Source of the DNA: Sedimenticola thiotaurini
Lineage (GTDB): Bacteria > Pseudomonadota > Gammaproteobacteria > Chromatiales > Chromatiaceae
DNA: 64,000 nt
Direction of reading: 5' to 3'
NCBI RefSeq assembly: GCF_001007875.1
Contig: NZ_CP011412.1
Span: 434,001 to 498,000, forward strand
Part shown: positions 1-10,706 of the stretch, one piece after another
Position numbering within the stretch: the stretch's first letter is position 1
Layout: each line of letters begins with the position of its first letter
Program-made: the position numbers and the translations under genes
The notes under the pieces: model-generated
Seen by the model: the letters and a program-made list of their open reading frames with translations, nothing else
Databases searched by the model: none
Told to the model about the DNA's origin: nothing

Positions 1-745
1 GATGCGTCAGATGCTTGAGGCTGGCGTGCACTTTGGTCATCAGACCCGCTACTGGAACCCCAAGATGGGGGCCTACATCTTCGGTCATCGTAACAAGATT
101 CACATCATGAATCTTGACAAGACCCTTCCCCTGTACAAAGAAGCCATGAATTTCATGGGTTCCCTGGCTGCAAACGGCGGCAAGATCCTGTTTGTGGGCA
201 CCAAGCGTGCTGCCAGTGAAACCATCAAGGAAGAAGCCACCCGTTGTGGCATGCCTTACGTGAATCATCGCTGGCTCGGCGGCATGCTGACCAACTTCAA
301 GACCATCAAGCAGCGTATCAAGCGTCTGAAAGATCTTGAGGCGATGTTTGAAGATGGCACCATTGAGCGCTTCAACAAGAAAGAGGCCCTGGGCCTGCGT
401 CGTGAAATGGAGAAGCTGGACCGGAGCCTGGGCGGTATCAAGGATATGAACAGCCTGCCGGACGTGCTGTTCGTGATCGATACCGGACATGAGGATATCG
501 CTGTCGCAGAAGCCCGCAAGCTGGGCATTCCGGTGGTTGGTGTGGTTGATACCAACAACAACCCGGATCCGATCGACTACGTGATTCCCGGTAACGACGA
601 CGCCATCCGTGCCATTCAGCTCTATGTTCAGGGCGCAGCTGCGGCGGTCCTGGAAGGGCGCGCCAGTGCGGCTCACATGGGTGGTAAAGAGGGTGCCGAC
701 GAATTTGTCGAAGTGCCGGAAGAGCAGGAGAAGGCAGCGGAGTAA
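1..745 (+). CDS. rpsB: 30S ribosomal protein S2 (5' end cut by window)
   Basis: Ribosomal protein S2 of the small subunit, which binds near the head/body junction and is needed for S1 docking. The reading frame is open at the window edge. The first visible residues, [20 protein letters not shown], align with residues 6 onward of E. coli S2, so about five N-terminal codons lie outside the window and the ATG at base 2 is an internal Met. Family motifs include [16 protein letters not shown] and the [13 protein letters not shown] stretch. The protein has a normal-length acidic C-terminal tail. It is followed by tsf, the classical rpsB-tsf pair, with a GC-rich hairpin between them. Confidence 0.97.
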   Translation, partial: MRQMLEAGVHFGHQTRYWNPKMGAYIFGHRNKIHIMNLDKTLPLYKEAMNFMGSLAANGGKILFVGTKRAASETIKEEATRCGMPYVNHRWLGGMLTNFKTIKQRIKRLKDLEAMFEDGTIERFNKKEALGLRREMEKLDRSLGGIKDMNSLPDVLFVIDTGHEDIAVAEARKLGIPVVGVVDTNNNPDPIDYVIPGNDDAIRAIQLYVQGAAAAVLEGRASAAHMGGKEGADEFVEVPEEQEKAAE

Positions 746-772
746 ACACCGCTTCCTGATACCGTGTAACAC

Positions 773-804
773 GGGGCGGGCCCTGTTTGACAGCGGCCCG
801 TCCC
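773..804 (+). promoter_or_regulatory. GC-rich hairpin in the rpsB-tsf intergenic region
   Basis: Bases 773-782 pair with 795-804 to give a 10-bp stem (one G-T wobble) closing a 12-nt loop. No U-run follows, so a simple intrinsic terminator is unlikely. An attenuating or mRNA-stabilising hairpin that sets the rpsB to tsf ratio is an inference from its place inside the 214-base gap. Confidence 0.35.
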
Positions 805-959
805 TTGGAAACTGACAGCGCCAACCTTCTGTGTAAACTGCTCGGGCTGTTCAGCCTGATCGGAACGGGATCCTTTCAACTGACCGGCCAACCAGCCGCC
901 AGCCGGATTTCACGGCGCTATCTACTGACTAGCTTTAAATAAGCGAGGAATAACGAATC

Positions 960-1847
960 ATGGCGATAACAGCCTCTCTGGTAAAGGAACTGCGTGAACG
1001 GACCGGTTCCGGCATGATGGAATGCAAAAAAGCATTGGTCGAGACCAATGGCGATATCGATGCAGCCATCGAAAACATGCGTAAATCAGGACAGGCAAAG
1101 GCTGCCAAGAAAGCGGGACGTACCGCAGCTGATGGCCTGATAGTCATCCAGATGACCGATGACAACAAAAAGGGTGTGATGGTTGAAGTCAACTGTGAAA
1201 CCGATTTTGTTGCCAAGGACGAGAATTTCACCTCTTTTGCCGATGCTGTCGCACAGCGCGCGTTGGCATCTGATGTTGCGACCGTCGAGGAGCTGCTGAA
1301 TGCTCCGCTGCACGATGGGGAAGAGACCACCATTAACACCGCCCGTGAAGCCCTGATCGTCAAGATCGGCGAGAACATGAACGTGCGTCGGTTTGAGCGC
1401 TTCGAGTCTGCCAATGGTCGTCTGGCCAGTTACAGCCACGGTTCCCGCATCGGCGTGATCGTGGATATTGAAGGCGGGGACGATGAGCTGGCGAAAGATA
1501 TCGCCATGCACGTTGCAGCCAGCAACCCGACCTGCGTTTCCGCAGAACAGGTGCCGGCCGACATGTTGGAGAAGGAGCGCGAGATATTCAAGGTACAGGC
1601 GCTGGAGAGCGGCAAACCAGAGAATATCGTGGACAAGATCGTGGATGGTCGTGTGCGTAAGTTCCTGTCTGAAATCACCCTGTTGGGCCAGGCCTTTGTG
1701 AAGGACCCGGATATCACGGTGGAGAAACTGCTGGCTGGCGCAGGCGCCAAGGTCAACACCTTCAAACGCTTCGAGGTGGGCGAGGGCATTGAGAAAAAGC
1801 AGGAAAACTTTGCCGACGAGGTGATGGCGCAGGTTCGCGGCGATTAA
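960..1847 (+). CDS. tsf: Translation elongation factor Ts
   Basis: Guanine nucleotide exchange factor that releases GDP from EF-Tu. At 295 residues it is the usual long bacterial form. The N-terminal UBA-like domain carries [12 protein letters not shown] (about residues 16-27). The core carries TDFVAK (81-86), whose Asp-Phe pair inserts into EF-Tu. Two dimerisation subdomains and the C-terminal module follow. The ATG is preceded by AAGCGAGGAA, a reasonable ribosome-binding site. A strong intrinsic terminator follows directly, so rpsB-tsf forms a closed transcription unit upstream of pyrH. Confidence 0.97.
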   Translation: MAITASLVKELRERTGSGMMECKKALVETNGDIDAAIENMRKSGQAKAAKKAGRTAADGLIVIQMTDDNKKGVMVEVNCETDFVAKDENFTSFADAVAQRALASDVATVEELLNAPLHDGEETTINTAREALIVKIGENMNVRRFERFESANGRLASYSHGSRIGVIVDIEGGDDELAKDIAMHVAASNPTCVSAEQVPADMLEKEREIFKVQALESGKPENIVDKIVDGRVRKFLSEITLLGQAFVKDPDITVEKLLAGAGAKVNTFKRFEVGEGIEKKQENFADEVMAQVRGD

Positions 1848-1856
1848 GCAACACCC

Positions 1857-1887
1857 AAACAGTCCCGGTTTATCCGGGACTGTTTTT
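1857..1887 (+). terminator. Intrinsic terminator after tsf
   Basis: Perfect 12-bp stem (1857-1868 with 1874-1885) around a 5-base loop TTTAT. The final Ts of the stem run into a five-T tract at 1883-1887. The position, 9 bases after the tsf stop, fits the end of the rpsB-tsf transcript. Confidence 0.92.
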
Positions 1888-1926
1888 ATCCTACCCTTCC
1901 CTGAACCTATATATTAGTGAGTTTGT

Positions 1927-2655
1927 ATGTCTGAGTTGATTTGCCGGCGCATCCTGCTCAAGCTGAGCGGAGAGGCCTTGATGGGGTCGCAATCCTTCGG
2001 CATCGATCCTGACGTGATCCGCCGGGTGGCCGAGGATGTAAAAGGGCTGGTCGACTCCGGTATCCAGGTCGGTCTGGTGATCGGAGGCGGGAATATATTT
2101 CGTGGTGAGGGGTTGGCTAAGGCCGGTATCGACCGGGTTTCCGGCGACCATATGGGCATGCTGGCTACCGTGATGAATGCACTGGCCATGCAGAACTCCC
2201 TGTTGAAGCTGGGTGTGGCTGCCCGTACCATGTCCGCCATCAGTATGGAACAGGTGTGTGAGACCTACGTGCGCAGAAGGGCCGTGGAGCATCTTGAGAA
2301 CGGTGAGGTTGTCCTGTTTGCCGCCGGCACCGGCAACCCGTTTTTCACCACCGATTCCGCTGCCAGCCTCAGGGCGATAGAGATAGATGCGGACCTGATG
2401 ATCAAAGCCACCAAGGTCGACGGCATATATTCGGCCGATCCGATGAAAGACCCCAAGGCCCAATTTTATCCCCGCATCAGCTATGATAAGGCGCTGGCTG
2501 AGGGCCTGAAGGTGATGGATGCCACGGCAATTGTATTGTGTCGTGATAACCAGATGCCGCTGCGGGTAATGAATATCAATGCCCCGGGCGCTCTGTTGCG
2601 CCTGGTGAAAGGCGAGGAAATCGGTTCCCTTGTGGAGAGTGGAAATGATCGATGA
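1927..2655 (+). CDS. pyrH: UMP kinase
   Basis: Phosphorylates UMP to UDP in pyrimidine nucleotide synthesis. It is an amino-acid-kinase-fold hexamer. At 242 residues it has the standard length. It shows the phosphate-binding LKLSGEAL (11-18), the GGGN loop (53-56) and the C-terminal Asp/Asn motif region with [12 protein letters not shown]. The ATG lies a short way downstream of the tsf terminator, so pyrH starts a new unit. It overlaps the frr start by 11 bases, which suggests translational coupling of pyrH and frr. Confidence 0.97.
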   Translation: MSELICRRILLKLSGEALMGSQSFGIDPDVIRRVAEDVKGLVDSGIQVGLVIGGGNIFRGEGLAKAGIDRVSGDHMGMLATVMNALAMQNSLLKLGVAARTMSAISMEQVCETYVRRRAVEHLENGEVVLFAAGTGNPFFTTDSAASLRAIEIDADLMIKATKVDGIYSADPMKDPKAQFYPRISYDKALAEGLKVMDATAIVLCRDNQMPLRVMNINAPGALLRLVKGEEIGSLVESGNDR

Positions 2656-3202
2656 CATAAAAAAAGACGCGACAACGCGCATGGGAAAAAGTGTGGACGC
2701 GCTGGATAATGAGCTGGCAAAGGTGCGTACCGGTCGGGCGCACCCCAGTCTGCTGGATCACTTGACCGTCTCCTATTACGGCTCTGATGTACCGCTAAAC
2801 CAGGTGGCCAACGTTACCGTGGATGATTCCCGGACCCTGGCGGTAACGCCCTGGGAAAAGAACATGGTGCAAACCATCGAAAAGGCGATCATGAACTCCG
2901 ATCTCGGCTTGAATCCCAACACAGCCGGAACGGTGATCCGGGTACCGCTGCCACCGCTGACGGAAGAGCGCAGAAAGGATCTGATCCGGGTCGTTCGTGG
3001 CGAGGCCGAGCAGGCACGGGTAGCGGTACGGAATATTCGTCGCGATGCCAACAGTGAGCTGAAAAACCTGGTGAAAGAGAAGCTGATCTCGGAAGACGAT
3101 GAGCGGCGTGGCCAGGAGATTATCCAGAAACTGACTGATCAGCACATCAAGGAGATTGATGAGCATCTGGCAGAAAAAGAGAAGGATCTGATGTCGATCT
3201 AA
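2645..3202 (+). CDS. frr: Ribosome recycling factor
   Basis: Works with EF-G to split post-termination ribosomes. From the ATG at 2645 the product is 185 residues, exactly the E. coli length. A longer reading from the TTG at 2630 would add five residues and is less likely. The three-helix bundle sequence includes the [13 protein letters not shown] and [13 protein letters not shown] motifs. It overlaps the end of pyrH. A gap of about 210 bases with no obvious signal separates it from uppS. Confidence 0.97.
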   Translation: MIDDIKKDATTRMGKSVDALDNELAKVRTGRAHPSLLDHLTVSYYGSDVPLNQVANVTVDDSRTLAVTPWEKNMVQTIEKAIMNSDLGLNPNTAGTVIRVPLPPLTEERRKDLIRVVRGEAEQARVAVRNIRRDANSELKNLVKEKLISEDDERRGQEIIQKLTDQHIKEIDEHLAEKEKDLMSI

Positions 3203-3410
3203 CCCTTAAATCGCCGTATTGACGGGCCTGTTGGTCCGCCCGGTATCTGGACCGCAGGCTATCGGTATAGATAGGCAAAGGGCAAGTCCCTGTTTGTAGC
3301 AACGGCTTAAGGTGGGGAAGGCGGGTGTTGTGCGGATCAGACTCCGACCCCGGGTATTGGGAAACAGTGAATCTGCAAGATAGAGCAGCGGACGGAGGGT
3401 TCGGGGTTAA

Positions 3411-4169
3411 ATGGAGGTTGATGGAGTGACCCGCTTGCCACGACATGTCGCAATTGTCATGGATGGCAATGGGCGGTGGGCCAAACAACGCGATCTGCCA
3501 CGCCACGCCGGACACAAAGCGGGGGTTAAATCGGTCCGTGCCAGTGTGGAACAGTCGGTGAAGCGCGGTATCGAAGTCCTGACCCTGTTTGCCTTCAGCA
3601 GTGAAAACTGGAAGCGCCCTGAAAAAGAGGTATCGCTGCTGATGGACCTCTTTATGGTGGCTTTGCAGCGTGAAGTGAAGCGCCTCAAACGCAACAACGT
3701 GCGGCTGCGGATTATTGGTGATCGCAGTGCATTTTCCGAAAAGCTCCAACAACGTATCGCCGCCGCAGAGGCGTCAACAGCCGATAACAGTGGCCTGGTG
3801 TTGCAGATTGCCGCGAACTACGGTGGTCGCTGGGATATCGTCCAGGCAGTCAGGAAGCTGGCCCGCAGCGTCGAGGCCGGTGAGTTGGCAGCGGACCAGA
3901 TTACCGAGTCTGCGGTAGCTTCCGGGCTCTCTTTTGCAGATCTGCCGGACCCGGATCTGTTTATCCGCACCGGTGGTGAGCAGCGCATCAGTAATTTCAT
4001 GTTATGGCAGTCCGCCTACACGGAACTCTATTTTACCGACAGGTACTGGCCCGATTTTGACGCGGATGCCTTCGATGCCGCGCTGGACTTTTTTGCCAGC
4101 CGACAGCGTCGTTTTGGTATGACCGGGGAGCAGTTGCCGGATACCGCAACGCAGGATTTGGGCGACTGA
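3411..4169 (+). CDS. uppS: Undecaprenyl diphosphate synthase
   Basis: cis-Prenyltransferase that extends farnesyl diphosphate to the C55 lipid carrier precursor for peptidoglycan and O-antigen. The pyrophosphate-binding MDGNGRWAK motif lies at 17-25 with catalytic Asp18. SSENWKRP, and the C-terminal [17 protein letters not shown] region that binds the allylic substrate and Mg2+, are also present. The start is not certain. ATG 3411 is used here, but a GTG at 3426 has a better-spaced GGAGG (3413-3417) and would remove five residues. It is followed two bases later by cdsA. Confidence 0.96.
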   Translation: MEVDGVTRLPRHVAIVMDGNGRWAKQRDLPRHAGHKAGVKSVRASVEQSVKRGIEVLTLFAFSSENWKRPEKEVSLLMDLFMVALQREVKRLKRNNVRLRIIGDRSAFSEKLQQRIAAAEASTADNSGLVLQIAANYGGRWDIVQAVRKLARSVEAGELAADQITESAVASGLSFADLPDPDLFIRTGGEQRISNFMLWQSAYTELYFTDRYWPDFDADAFDAALDFFASRQRRFGMTGEQLPDTATQDLGD

Positions 4170-4171
4170 TC

Positions 4172-4993
4172 ATGCTGTTACACCGTATTCTGACCGCATT
4201 GGTTCTGCTGCCCCTGGTGATACTGGGGGTGCTCTATCTGCCATCTGCCGGTTTTGCCCTGCTGTTGGCTGCCGTGATACTCGTCGGTACCCATGAATGG
4301 ACCCGTCTGGCCGGATTAACCCGACCCATGCATAAAGTGGCTTACCTGCTGGGTATGGCGCTGGTGATGGGGCTGCTCTATCTGCTGCTTCCTTTGCCGT
4401 TTTTCAGCCTGGGACTGTTTGCTGCCGCCAGCCTGGGCTGGCTGGTGGTCAGTTGGTTAATTATTCGTTACCAGCCTGGGCAAGCGACAGAGGCCGGCCA
4501 GCCAGCCAAGTTGCTGATCGGCTGTTTTGTGTTGCTGCCAACCTGGGCCGCGCTGGTATATCTGCATGGTATGGGTTCGGACGGACCCGCTTTGGTGCTC
4601 TACACCCTGTCGCTCTCCTGGGTGGCGGATACCGGGGCCTACTTCGCGGGCCGACAGTGGGGCCGCGTGAAGCTGTCACCCCATATCAGCCCGAAAAAGA
4701 CCCGTGAAGGTGTCTATGGAGCGTTGCTCGCCGTTGGCCTGTGGAGTGGCCTATTGATCTGGATACGTCCCGAGACCGGCAATCTGCCCCAGGTGGTAAT
4801 GCTCTGTCTGCTGGTCTGCCTGGTATCGGTGGTTGGTGATCTGTTTGAGAGTCTGCTGAAGCGGCAGGCCGGTATCAAGGATAGTGGTAATCTGCTGCCC
4901 GGCCATGGCGGCATTCTGGACCGAATCGATAGTCTGACGGCGGTGGCCCCCGTGTTTACCCTGGGACTGTTGTTGCTTGGGAGTGGTAAGTGA
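4172..4993 (+). CDS. cdsA: Phosphatidate cytidylyltransferase
   Basis: Integral inner-membrane enzyme that makes CDP-diacylglycerol from phosphatidic acid and CTP, the precursor of all bacterial phospholipids. The 273-residue product has about eight hydrophobic segments. It carries the CDP-DAG synthase signature at about 227-253, ending in [18 protein letters not shown], with the Asp residues that hold the two metal ions. It begins two bases after uppS and overlaps dxr by four bases (GTGA), so uppS-cdsA-dxr are very likely coupled. Confidence 0.97.
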   Translation: MLLHRILTALVLLPLVILGVLYLPSAGFALLLAAVILVGTHEWTRLAGLTRPMHKVAYLLGMALVMGLLYLLLPLPFFSLGLFAAASLGWLVVSWLIIRYQPGQATEAGQPAKLLIGCFVLLPTWAALVYLHGMGSDGPALVLYTLSLSWVADTGAYFAGRQWGRVKLSPHISPKKTREGVYGALLAVGLWSGLLIWIRPETGNLPQVVMLCLLVCLVSVVGDLFESLLKRQAGIKDSGNLLPGHGGILDRIDSLTAVAPVFTLGLLLLGSGK

Positions 4994-6168
4994 TTGGTTT
5001 GACTGTTTTAGGTTCCACCGGCTCAATCGGCATCAGTACCCTGGATGTGGTGGCGCGCCACCCGGACAGCTACCGGGTGGTGGCCCTCACCGCCAACCGG
5101 GATGTGGAGCGGCTTTATCAGCAGTGCCTGAAGTTTCAGCCCCGCTATGCGGTCATGGCGGACGCCGATGCGGCCCTGGCACTGGAGAAACGCCTCAGGG
5201 ATGGAGGGGAGTCGATTCGGGTTCTGGCCGGCATGGATGGGCTGGAGCATGTTGCCTCAATGGATGAGGCCCACTATGTGATGGCTGCCATTGTGGGGGC
5301 CGCCGGTCTGCTGCCGACGCTGGCGGCAGCCCGGGCCGGCAAGCGGGTGTTGCTGGCCAACAAGGAGGCACTGGTGGTCTCCGGAGCGCTGTTCATGCAG
5401 GCTGTAGAGCAGGGCGGGGCGGAAATTCTGCCCATCGACAGCGAACATAATGCGGTTTTTCAGTGTATGCCGGCGGATTTTTCCCGTGGTCTTGATCAGG
5501 TGGGGGTATCCCGTATCCTGCTGACCGCGTCCGGCGGGCCGTTCCGCTCACTGCCGCTGGACCAACTGCGGGATGTTACGCCGGATCAGGCCTGCGCCCA
5601 CCCCAACTGGGATATGGGGCGCAAGATATCGGTGGATTCCGCCACCATGATGAATAAGGGGTTGGAGGTGATTGAGGCCTGCTGGCTGTTCCATACCTCC
5701 CCGGAACGGATTCAGGTGGTACTGCATCCCCAGAGCGTGATCCACTCCATGGTCGCCTATACGGATGGCTCGGTGTTGGCACAACTGGGAAATCCTGATA
5801 TGCGCACCCCCATTGCCCACGCTTTGGCCTGGCCAAAACGGATCGATTCCGGGGTAGCCCCGCTGGACCTGTTCGAAGTGGCGCGGCTCGATTTCACAGA
5901 GCCCAGTTTTGAGCGATTCGCCTGTCTCCGGTTGGCCTATGGGGCGATCGAGACCGGCGGTACCTGTCCCGCCATCCTGAATGCAGCCAACGAAGTCGCA
6001 GTGGCGGCCTTTTTGTCACAGCGGTTGGGCTTTATCCAGATCCCGGAAGTGATTGAATCGGTACTCGAGGCGTTGCCGGTGCAGCAGGATGCTGACCTGG
6101 ATACCCTGCTTGCGGTTGATGAAGCGGCGCGCCGGCAAGCGGAACAAATAATCCGCAGCAGGGTCTGA
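4990..6168 (+). CDS. dxr: 1-deoxy-D-xylulose 5-phosphate reductoisomerase
   Basis: Second step of the MEP isoprenoid pathway: NADPH-dependent conversion of DXP to MEP. It starts with GTG overlapping the cdsA stop. The Rossmann motif GSTGSIG lies at 8-14 and ANKEALV near 123-129. The metal ligands are in LPIDSEHNA (Asp150, Glu152) and in the later NKGLEVIEA block. The length of 392 residues is normal. Its place between cdsA and rseP is the usual proteobacterial order and links isoprenoid supply with UppS. Confidence 0.97.
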   Translation: MIGLTVLGSTGSIGISTLDVVARHPDSYRVVALTANRDVERLYQQCLKFQPRYAVMADADAALALEKRLRDGGESIRVLAGMDGLEHVASMDEAHYVMAAIVGAAGLLPTLAAARAGKRVLLANKEALVVSGALFMQAVEQGGAEILPIDSEHNAVFQCMPADFSRGLDQVGVSRILLTASGGPFRSLPLDQLRDVTPDQACAHPNWDMGRKISVDSATMMNKGLEVIEACWLFHTSPERIQVVLHPQSVIHSMVAYTDGSVLAQLGNPDMRTPIAHALAWPKRIDSGVAPLDLFEVARLDFTEPSFERFACLRLAYGAIETGGTCPAILNAANEVAVAAFLSQRLGFIQIPEVIESVLEALPVQQDADLDTLLAVDEAARRQAEQIIRSRV

Positions 6169-6178
6169 CCTAGTCGCC

Positions 6179-7591
6179 ATGTCATCATTTTTATTCACAA
6201 TAGCGTCATTCATCGTTGCTCTCGCCATCCTGATAGCGGTGCACGAGTTCGGCCATTTCTGGGTTGCCCGAAAGCTCGGCGTCAAGGTGTTGCGTTTCTC
6301 CATCGGTTTCGGTAAGCCGTTACTGAGCTTCCGGGGCCGGGCGCCGGCGTCCGAGGCGTCGCCTGGCGAGCAGCTTACGGAGGCGGATCTGGGTACTGAG
6401 TATGTATTGGCGGCAATCCCCCTGGGCGGCTACGTGAAAATGCTCGATGAACGGGAAGGTGATGTGCCGTCCCGCTATCTGGATCGTGCTTTCAATCGAC
6501 AGTCTGTTGCGGTTCGTTCCGCCATCGTGGTGGCCGGACCACTGTTTAACTTCCTCTTTGCCCTGCTGGCATTCTGGTTTATCGGTGTGTACGGGGACAC
6601 TGGCACCCGTCCCTGGATCGGTCAAGTGGATGAGACGACCCTTGCCGCGCAGGCAGGCTTCAGCGCCGATGACGAGATTCTTTCGGTCGGCGGGACCCGG
6701 ACGCCCACCTGGGAAACGGCTGTTTATACCCTGTTGAGCGATGCCAGTTCCGGTGATGATGTGCTGGTCAATGTGCGGGATGCATCCGGTACGGAACGCA
6801 CCCGCATCCTGCCTGGGGGGCAATTGTTGACGCTGGCCGAAGATGGTCGGTTACTCGAGCGCATCGGCCTGTCCCCCAAGCGACCTATCATTGAACCGGT
6901 TATCGGCCAGGTGGTCGCCGGTGAGGCGGCCGAATCCGCCGGTATCCAGGCCGGTGACCGGGTGCTGTCAATTGACGGACAGGCGGTGAACTCCTGGGCT
7001 CAACTGGTTGAATATATTCAGAAACATCCTGGGTCGCTGGTAACGATGGAGATATCCCGTGCTGGCGTGCAGCAGGCTGTCCAGCTCATCGTTGGGCAGT
7101 TGAAACGGGGTGATCAAACCGTTGGACGGATTGGTGCAGGTCCGGAGGTGCCCGAGGGTCTGTTTGATGATTACCGGGTGGAAGTCCGTTACGGCCCGCT
7201 CGAAGCGGTGACTATGGCTGCGGCCAAGACCGGCGATATGTCGCTGTTTATGTTGAAAATGCTCGGTCGCATGCTGACCGGTGAGATTTCGGTGCGAAAC
7301 CTCAGTGGGCCGATCTCCATTGCTCAGACAGCGGGACGGACCGCCAGTTTCGGACTAACCCAATTCCTCAAGTTCCTCGCTCTGGTCAGTATCAGCCTGG
7401 GTGTATTGAACCTGTTGCCGGTGCCGATTCTGGATGGCGGACACCTGTTCTATTTCGCAATCGAGGCGATCAAGGGGAGCCCGGTTTCCGAGGTTGCCCA
7501 GGCCTTCGGACAGCGGATCGGGATGGCAATTCTGCTTGGCCTGATGACGCTGGCCTTCTACGTAGATATCACCCGTCTGTTCAATTCGTAA
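6179..7591 (+). CDS. rseP: Site-2 zinc metalloprotease RseP
   Basis: Intramembrane protease that performs the second cut of anti-sigma-E RseA and clears signal-peptide remnants. The zinc-binding HEFGH sits at 22-26 in the first membrane helix, and the second active-site motif PVPILDGGHLFYF lies near the C-terminus. Two PDZ domains lie between them (roughly 115-200 and 210-295). The length of 470 residues is close to E. coli (450). It follows dxr by 10 bases and ends before a gap holding a promoter candidate for bamA. Confidence 0.96.
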   Translation: MSSFLFTIASFIVALAILIAVHEFGHFWVARKLGVKVLRFSIGFGKPLLSFRGRAPASEASPGEQLTEADLGTEYVLAAIPLGGYVKMLDEREGDVPSRYLDRAFNRQSVAVRSAIVVAGPLFNFLFALLAFWFIGVYGDTGTRPWIGQVDETTLAAQAGFSADDEILSVGGTRTPTWETAVYTLLSDASSGDDVLVNVRDASGTERTRILPGGQLLTLAEDGRLLERIGLSPKRPIIEPVIGQVVAGEAAESAGIQAGDRVLSIDGQAVNSWAQLVEYIQKHPGSLVTMEISRAGVQQAVQLIVGQLKRGDQTVGRIGAGPEVPEGLFDDYRVEVRYGPLEAVTMAAAKTGDMSLFMLKMLGRMLTGEISVRNLSGPISIAQTAGRTASFGLTQFLKFLALVSISLGVLNLLPVPILDGGHLFYFAIEAIKGSPVSEVAQAFGQRIGMAILLGLMTLAFYVDITRLFNS

Positions 7592-7608
7592 TTAATTCGG
7601 CCTAACCC

Positions 7609-7637
7609 TTGGGCGTGGTGGAAAGATTATTTATACT
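7609..7637 (+). promoter_or_regulatory. Candidate sigma-70 promoter upstream of bamA
   Basis: TTGGGC (7609-7614), 17-base spacer, TATACT (7632-7637). The -10 is good and the -35 matches three of six positions. It lies in the 276-base gap between rseP and bamA, so bamA and the lipid A genes may have their own promoter besides read-through from rseP. Confidence 0.45.
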
Positions 7638-7867
7638 AGGGCACTTTTCCCGTTTAGGGCATCTGGTGGAGATCGGGTGAACAAGGGGAATGTTTTTTAT
7701 TATCAGTGCAGTAGAATGATTCAGCGCGGTTTTTGGCCAGATCATTTTAAGCGGCCACCATCTACCCTTGGTTGATAGGATCAGAAATGGTTAATTCGGA
7801 TTCCGGTACGATGAAGGGCTCTGTTGTCATGGATGGACTTACAATAACAAAACCCCCAAAAGATAAT

Positions 7868-10162
7868 ATGAACCTGGTTAAACTATTTCGATCCTCGCTG
7901 CTCCTGATTGCCCTTCTTCTACCCCAACTGGCCCTGAGCGAAACCTTTGTCGTGCAGGATATTCGGGTTGATGGGCTGCAGCGCATCTCACCGGGAACGG
8001 TATTCAACTACCTGCCGGTCAAGATCGGTCAGCAGATCGAGTCGGACGAGACCGGTGAAATCATCCGGGCGCTTTACAAGACCGGTTTTTTCAAGGACGT
8101 AAAGCTGGAACGCCAGGGTGACGTGCTGATTGTTTTCGTAACTGAACGCCCGGCCATCGCCAAGATTGATATCGAGGGGAATAAATCGCTTGAAACCGAG
8201 CCCTTGCTGATTGCACTGAAAGATATCGGGCTTGCCGAGGGGCGTGTGTTCAACCGCTCCATCCTGGATAAGATCGAGCAGGAGTTGCAGCGCCAGTATT
8301 TCAATCTGGGTAAATACGCGGTCAAACTCTCATCCACTGTGACGCCCCTGGAACGTAATCGGGTTGCGATCAATATCGATATCTCTGAGGGCGGGACCGC
8401 CCGAATTAAAAAAATCAATATTATCGGTAACAGCAGTTTCGAAGATGATGAACTGCTGGATGAGTTCACTCTCGATACGACGGGCTTCCTGTCATCCTTC
8501 ACCAAGGACGACCAGTACTCCCGGGAGAAGCTCTCCGGTGATCTGGAAAAGTTGCGTTCGTTCTATCTGGACCGGGGCTATATCAATTTCAAGATCACAT
8601 CGACCCAAGTCTCCATTACGCCCGATAAGAAGGATATCTATGTCACCATCAATATCGAAGAGGGCGATGTATACACCATCAAGGATATTCTGCTGACCGG
8701 TGATCTGGTTTTGCCCAAGGAGGAGTTCTTCCCCATGATCCACCTGGCCCGTGGTGAAGTGTTCTCCAGAAAGCGGGTTATCGGCAGCGCGGAACGCATT
8801 ACCAAGCTGTTGGGTAATAACGGTTATGCATTTGCCAATGTGAACAGCATTCCGGATATTGATGAAGAGACCAAGCAGGTGGCGGTCACCTACTTTGTTG
8901 ATCCGGGTAAACGGGTCTATGTCCGGCGTATTAACATGAAGGGTAACAGTGATACCCGGGATGAGGTGTTGCGCCGGGAAATGCGCCAGATTGAGTCGGC
9001 CTGGTACTCGACGGAGCAGGTCACCCGCTCCCGGGAGCGCCTGCAGCGGCTCGGTTTCTTCGACGAAGTGAATGTGGAGACACCGGCTGTTCCGGGATCG
9101 ACAGACCAGGTGGATGTGAATATTTCCGTCGTGGAAAAGCCCATGGGTAACCTGATGGCCGGGCTTGGCTTCTCCCAGTCCGATGGCATCGTCTTCAGTA
9201 CCAGTCTGACCCAGAATAACTTTCTGGGAACCGGTAAGCAGGTCTCCCTGGCATTTGACAACAGTGACTCCAGCACCCACTACCGGGTCGGTTACGTGAA
9301 TCCCTACTATACAGTGGACGGTATCAGTCGGGGCTTCAATGTGAGCTATCAGAAAACCGACTTCGACGAGGTGGATACGGCCAGGTATCTGACCGATATT
9401 GGTGACGTGGGGATGGTGTTTGGTGTGCCCATTACCGAGACTGATCGGGTCAATTTCACCCTGGATCTGATACATACCACCTATAAACCGGCGGATGATG
9501 CATCCTACGAAGTAGAGCGGTTCGCAACCGAGAACGGCGATACCTTCCTGGATTTCAAAATCGGCACCAGTTGGAGCAGGGATTCCCGTGACTCAGCCCT
9601 GATGCCGACTAAAGGTGCGATGCAGAGCCTCTCTGCATCGGCCACCATACCGGGCAGTGACCTGGGATACTACAAGATTGCCTACCGGCATAAACGCTAT
9701 TTTCCACTCAACAAGACCTTTACCCTGGCCCTGAACGGGGATCTTGCCTATGGTGATGTCTATGGGGATACCACCCGGCTGCCGTTGTGGGAGAACTTCT
9801 TTGCCGGTGGTATTAAGTCGGTCAGGGGTTATGCGGATTACAGCCTGGGGCCGGTCGATGAAGATGACGATCCGCTTGGTGGCAACGTAAAAATCGTTGG
9901 TAACGCCGAACTGCTCTTTCCGGCACCGTTCAAGCTGATGGAGAAAACCATTCGCCTGAGTCTGTTTTTTGATGCGGGGAACGTCTACTCCACTCATGAC
10001 GGGTATGATGTCGATCTGGGTGAACTGCGTTACTCTACCGGTGTTTCCGCCCTGTGGTTATCGCCCATGGGGGCATTGGGTGTCAGCCTTGGCATGCCGC
10101 TCAACGACAAGGACGGTGATGACACGGAGATATTCCAGTTCACCTTCGGAACCGCATTTTAA
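7868..10162 (+). CDS. bamA: Outer membrane protein assembly factor BamA
   Basis: Omp85 insertase that folds beta-barrel proteins into the outer membrane. From the ATG at 7868 the product is 764 residues with a clear signal peptide (MNLVKLFRSSLLLIALLLPQ then ALS). Five POTRA domains and a 16-strand barrel follow. The barrel contains the SVRGY motif (the conserved VRGF/Y loop 6 signature) and ends in a terminal Phe, the usual outer-membrane signal. The start is uncertain: an in-frame ATG at 7787 has a well-spaced TAGGA (7776-7780) and would put 27 extra residues before the signal peptide. skp follows after 16 bases. Confidence 0.96.
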   Translation: MNLVKLFRSSLLLIALLLPQLALSETFVVQDIRVDGLQRISPGTVFNYLPVKIGQQIESDETGEIIRALYKTGFFKDVKLERQGDVLIVFVTERPAIAKIDIEGNKSLETEPLLIALKDIGLAEGRVFNRSILDKIEQELQRQYFNLGKYAVKLSSTVTPLERNRVAINIDISEGGTARIKKINIIGNSSFEDDELLDEFTLDTTGFLSSFTKDDQYSREKLSGDLEKLRSFYLDRGYINFKITSTQVSITPDKKDIYVTINIEEGDVYTIKDILLTGDLVLPKEEFFPMIHLARGEVFSRKRVIGSAERITKLLGNNGYAFANVNSIPDIDEETKQVAVTYFVDPGKRVYVRRINMKGNSDTRDEVLRREMRQIESAWYSTEQVTRSRERLQRLGFFDEVNVETPAVPGSTDQVDVNISVVEKPMGNLMAGLGFSQSDGIVFSTSLTQNNFLGTGKQVSLAFDNSDSSTHYRVGYVNPYYTVDGISRGFNVSYQKTDFDEVDTARYLTDIGDVGMVFGVPITETDRVNFTLDLIHTTYKPADDASYEVERFATENGDTFLDFKIGTSWSRDSRDSALMPTKGAMQSLSASATIPGSDLGYYKIAYRHKRYFPLNKTFTLALNGDLAYGDVYGDTTRLPLWENFFAGGIKSVRGYADYSLGPVDEDDDPLGGNVKIVGNAELLFPAPFKLMEKTIRLSLFFDAGNVYSTHDGYDVDLGELRYSTGVSALWLSPMGALGVSLGMPLNDKDGDDTEIFQFTFGTAF

Positions 10163-10178
10163 GTGTTAGGAGATTAAG

Positions 10179-10697
10179 TTGAAGAAGTCAGTCTTAAGTA
10201 TTCTTGCTGTTTTACTGTTCGGCCTGGTTTCAGTAGCTGGTGCGGCCGATTTCAAAGTGGGCGTGGTAGACCTGAATAAAGTGATGGAGAAATCACCCCA
10301 GGCCGAGGCGATCAGCAATACTCTGAAGAAGGAGTTTCAGGCGCGGGATCAGGATCTGATTGCCAAGGCGAAGCAGCTGAAGCAGCTTGAAGAGAAACTG
10401 GCCCGTGATGCGGCAGTGATGAGCACGGAAGAGGCCAAGCGGCTGGAGAACGATATTCGCTCCCGACGTCGACAGCTGACCAATGCCCGGGCGGAGTTTC
10501 GGGAAGATGCCAATCTGCGCCGGAATGAGGCGGTCAATCGTCTGCTGCGAAAGGTTGGCGAAGTGGTCAGCCAGATCGGTGAAGAGGAGCAGGTTGACCT
10601 GATTCTCACCGATGGGGTGGCTTATTTCAATAAACGGGTCGATCTGACTAATAAGGTTCTGCAACGCCTTGAAGAGCTGCACAGTAGCTCTAAATAG
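10179..10697 (+). CDS. skp: Periplasmic chaperone Skp/OmpH
   Basis: Trimeric jellyfish-shaped chaperone that carries unfolded outer-membrane proteins through the periplasm to BamA. It starts at TTG 10179, supported by TAGGAG at 10167-10172. The signal peptide covers about residues 1-22 (cleavage after VAGA). The mature part begins FKVGVVDLNKVMEKSPQAE and continues as a long charged helical arm, ending in the QVDLILTDGVAYFNKRVDLT core strand region. The 172-residue length is slightly longer than E. coli Skp (161). It lies between bamA and lpxD, as in most gammaproteobacteria. Confidence 0.95.
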   Translation: MKKSVLSILAVLLFGLVSVAGAADFKVGVVDLNKVMEKSPQAEAISNTLKKEFQARDQDLIAKAKQLKQLEEKLARDAAVMSTEEAKRLENDIRSRRRQLTNARAEFREDANLRRNEAVNRLLRKVGEVVSQIGEEEQVDLILTDGVAYFNKRVDLTNKVLQRLEELHSSSK

Positions 10698-10706
10698 GAT
10701 CGGCCG

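Noticed and set aside
8492-9475. Open frame of 327 codons on the - strand inside bamA
   Set aside because: Opposite-strand shadow of bamA. No start context and no recognisable domain.
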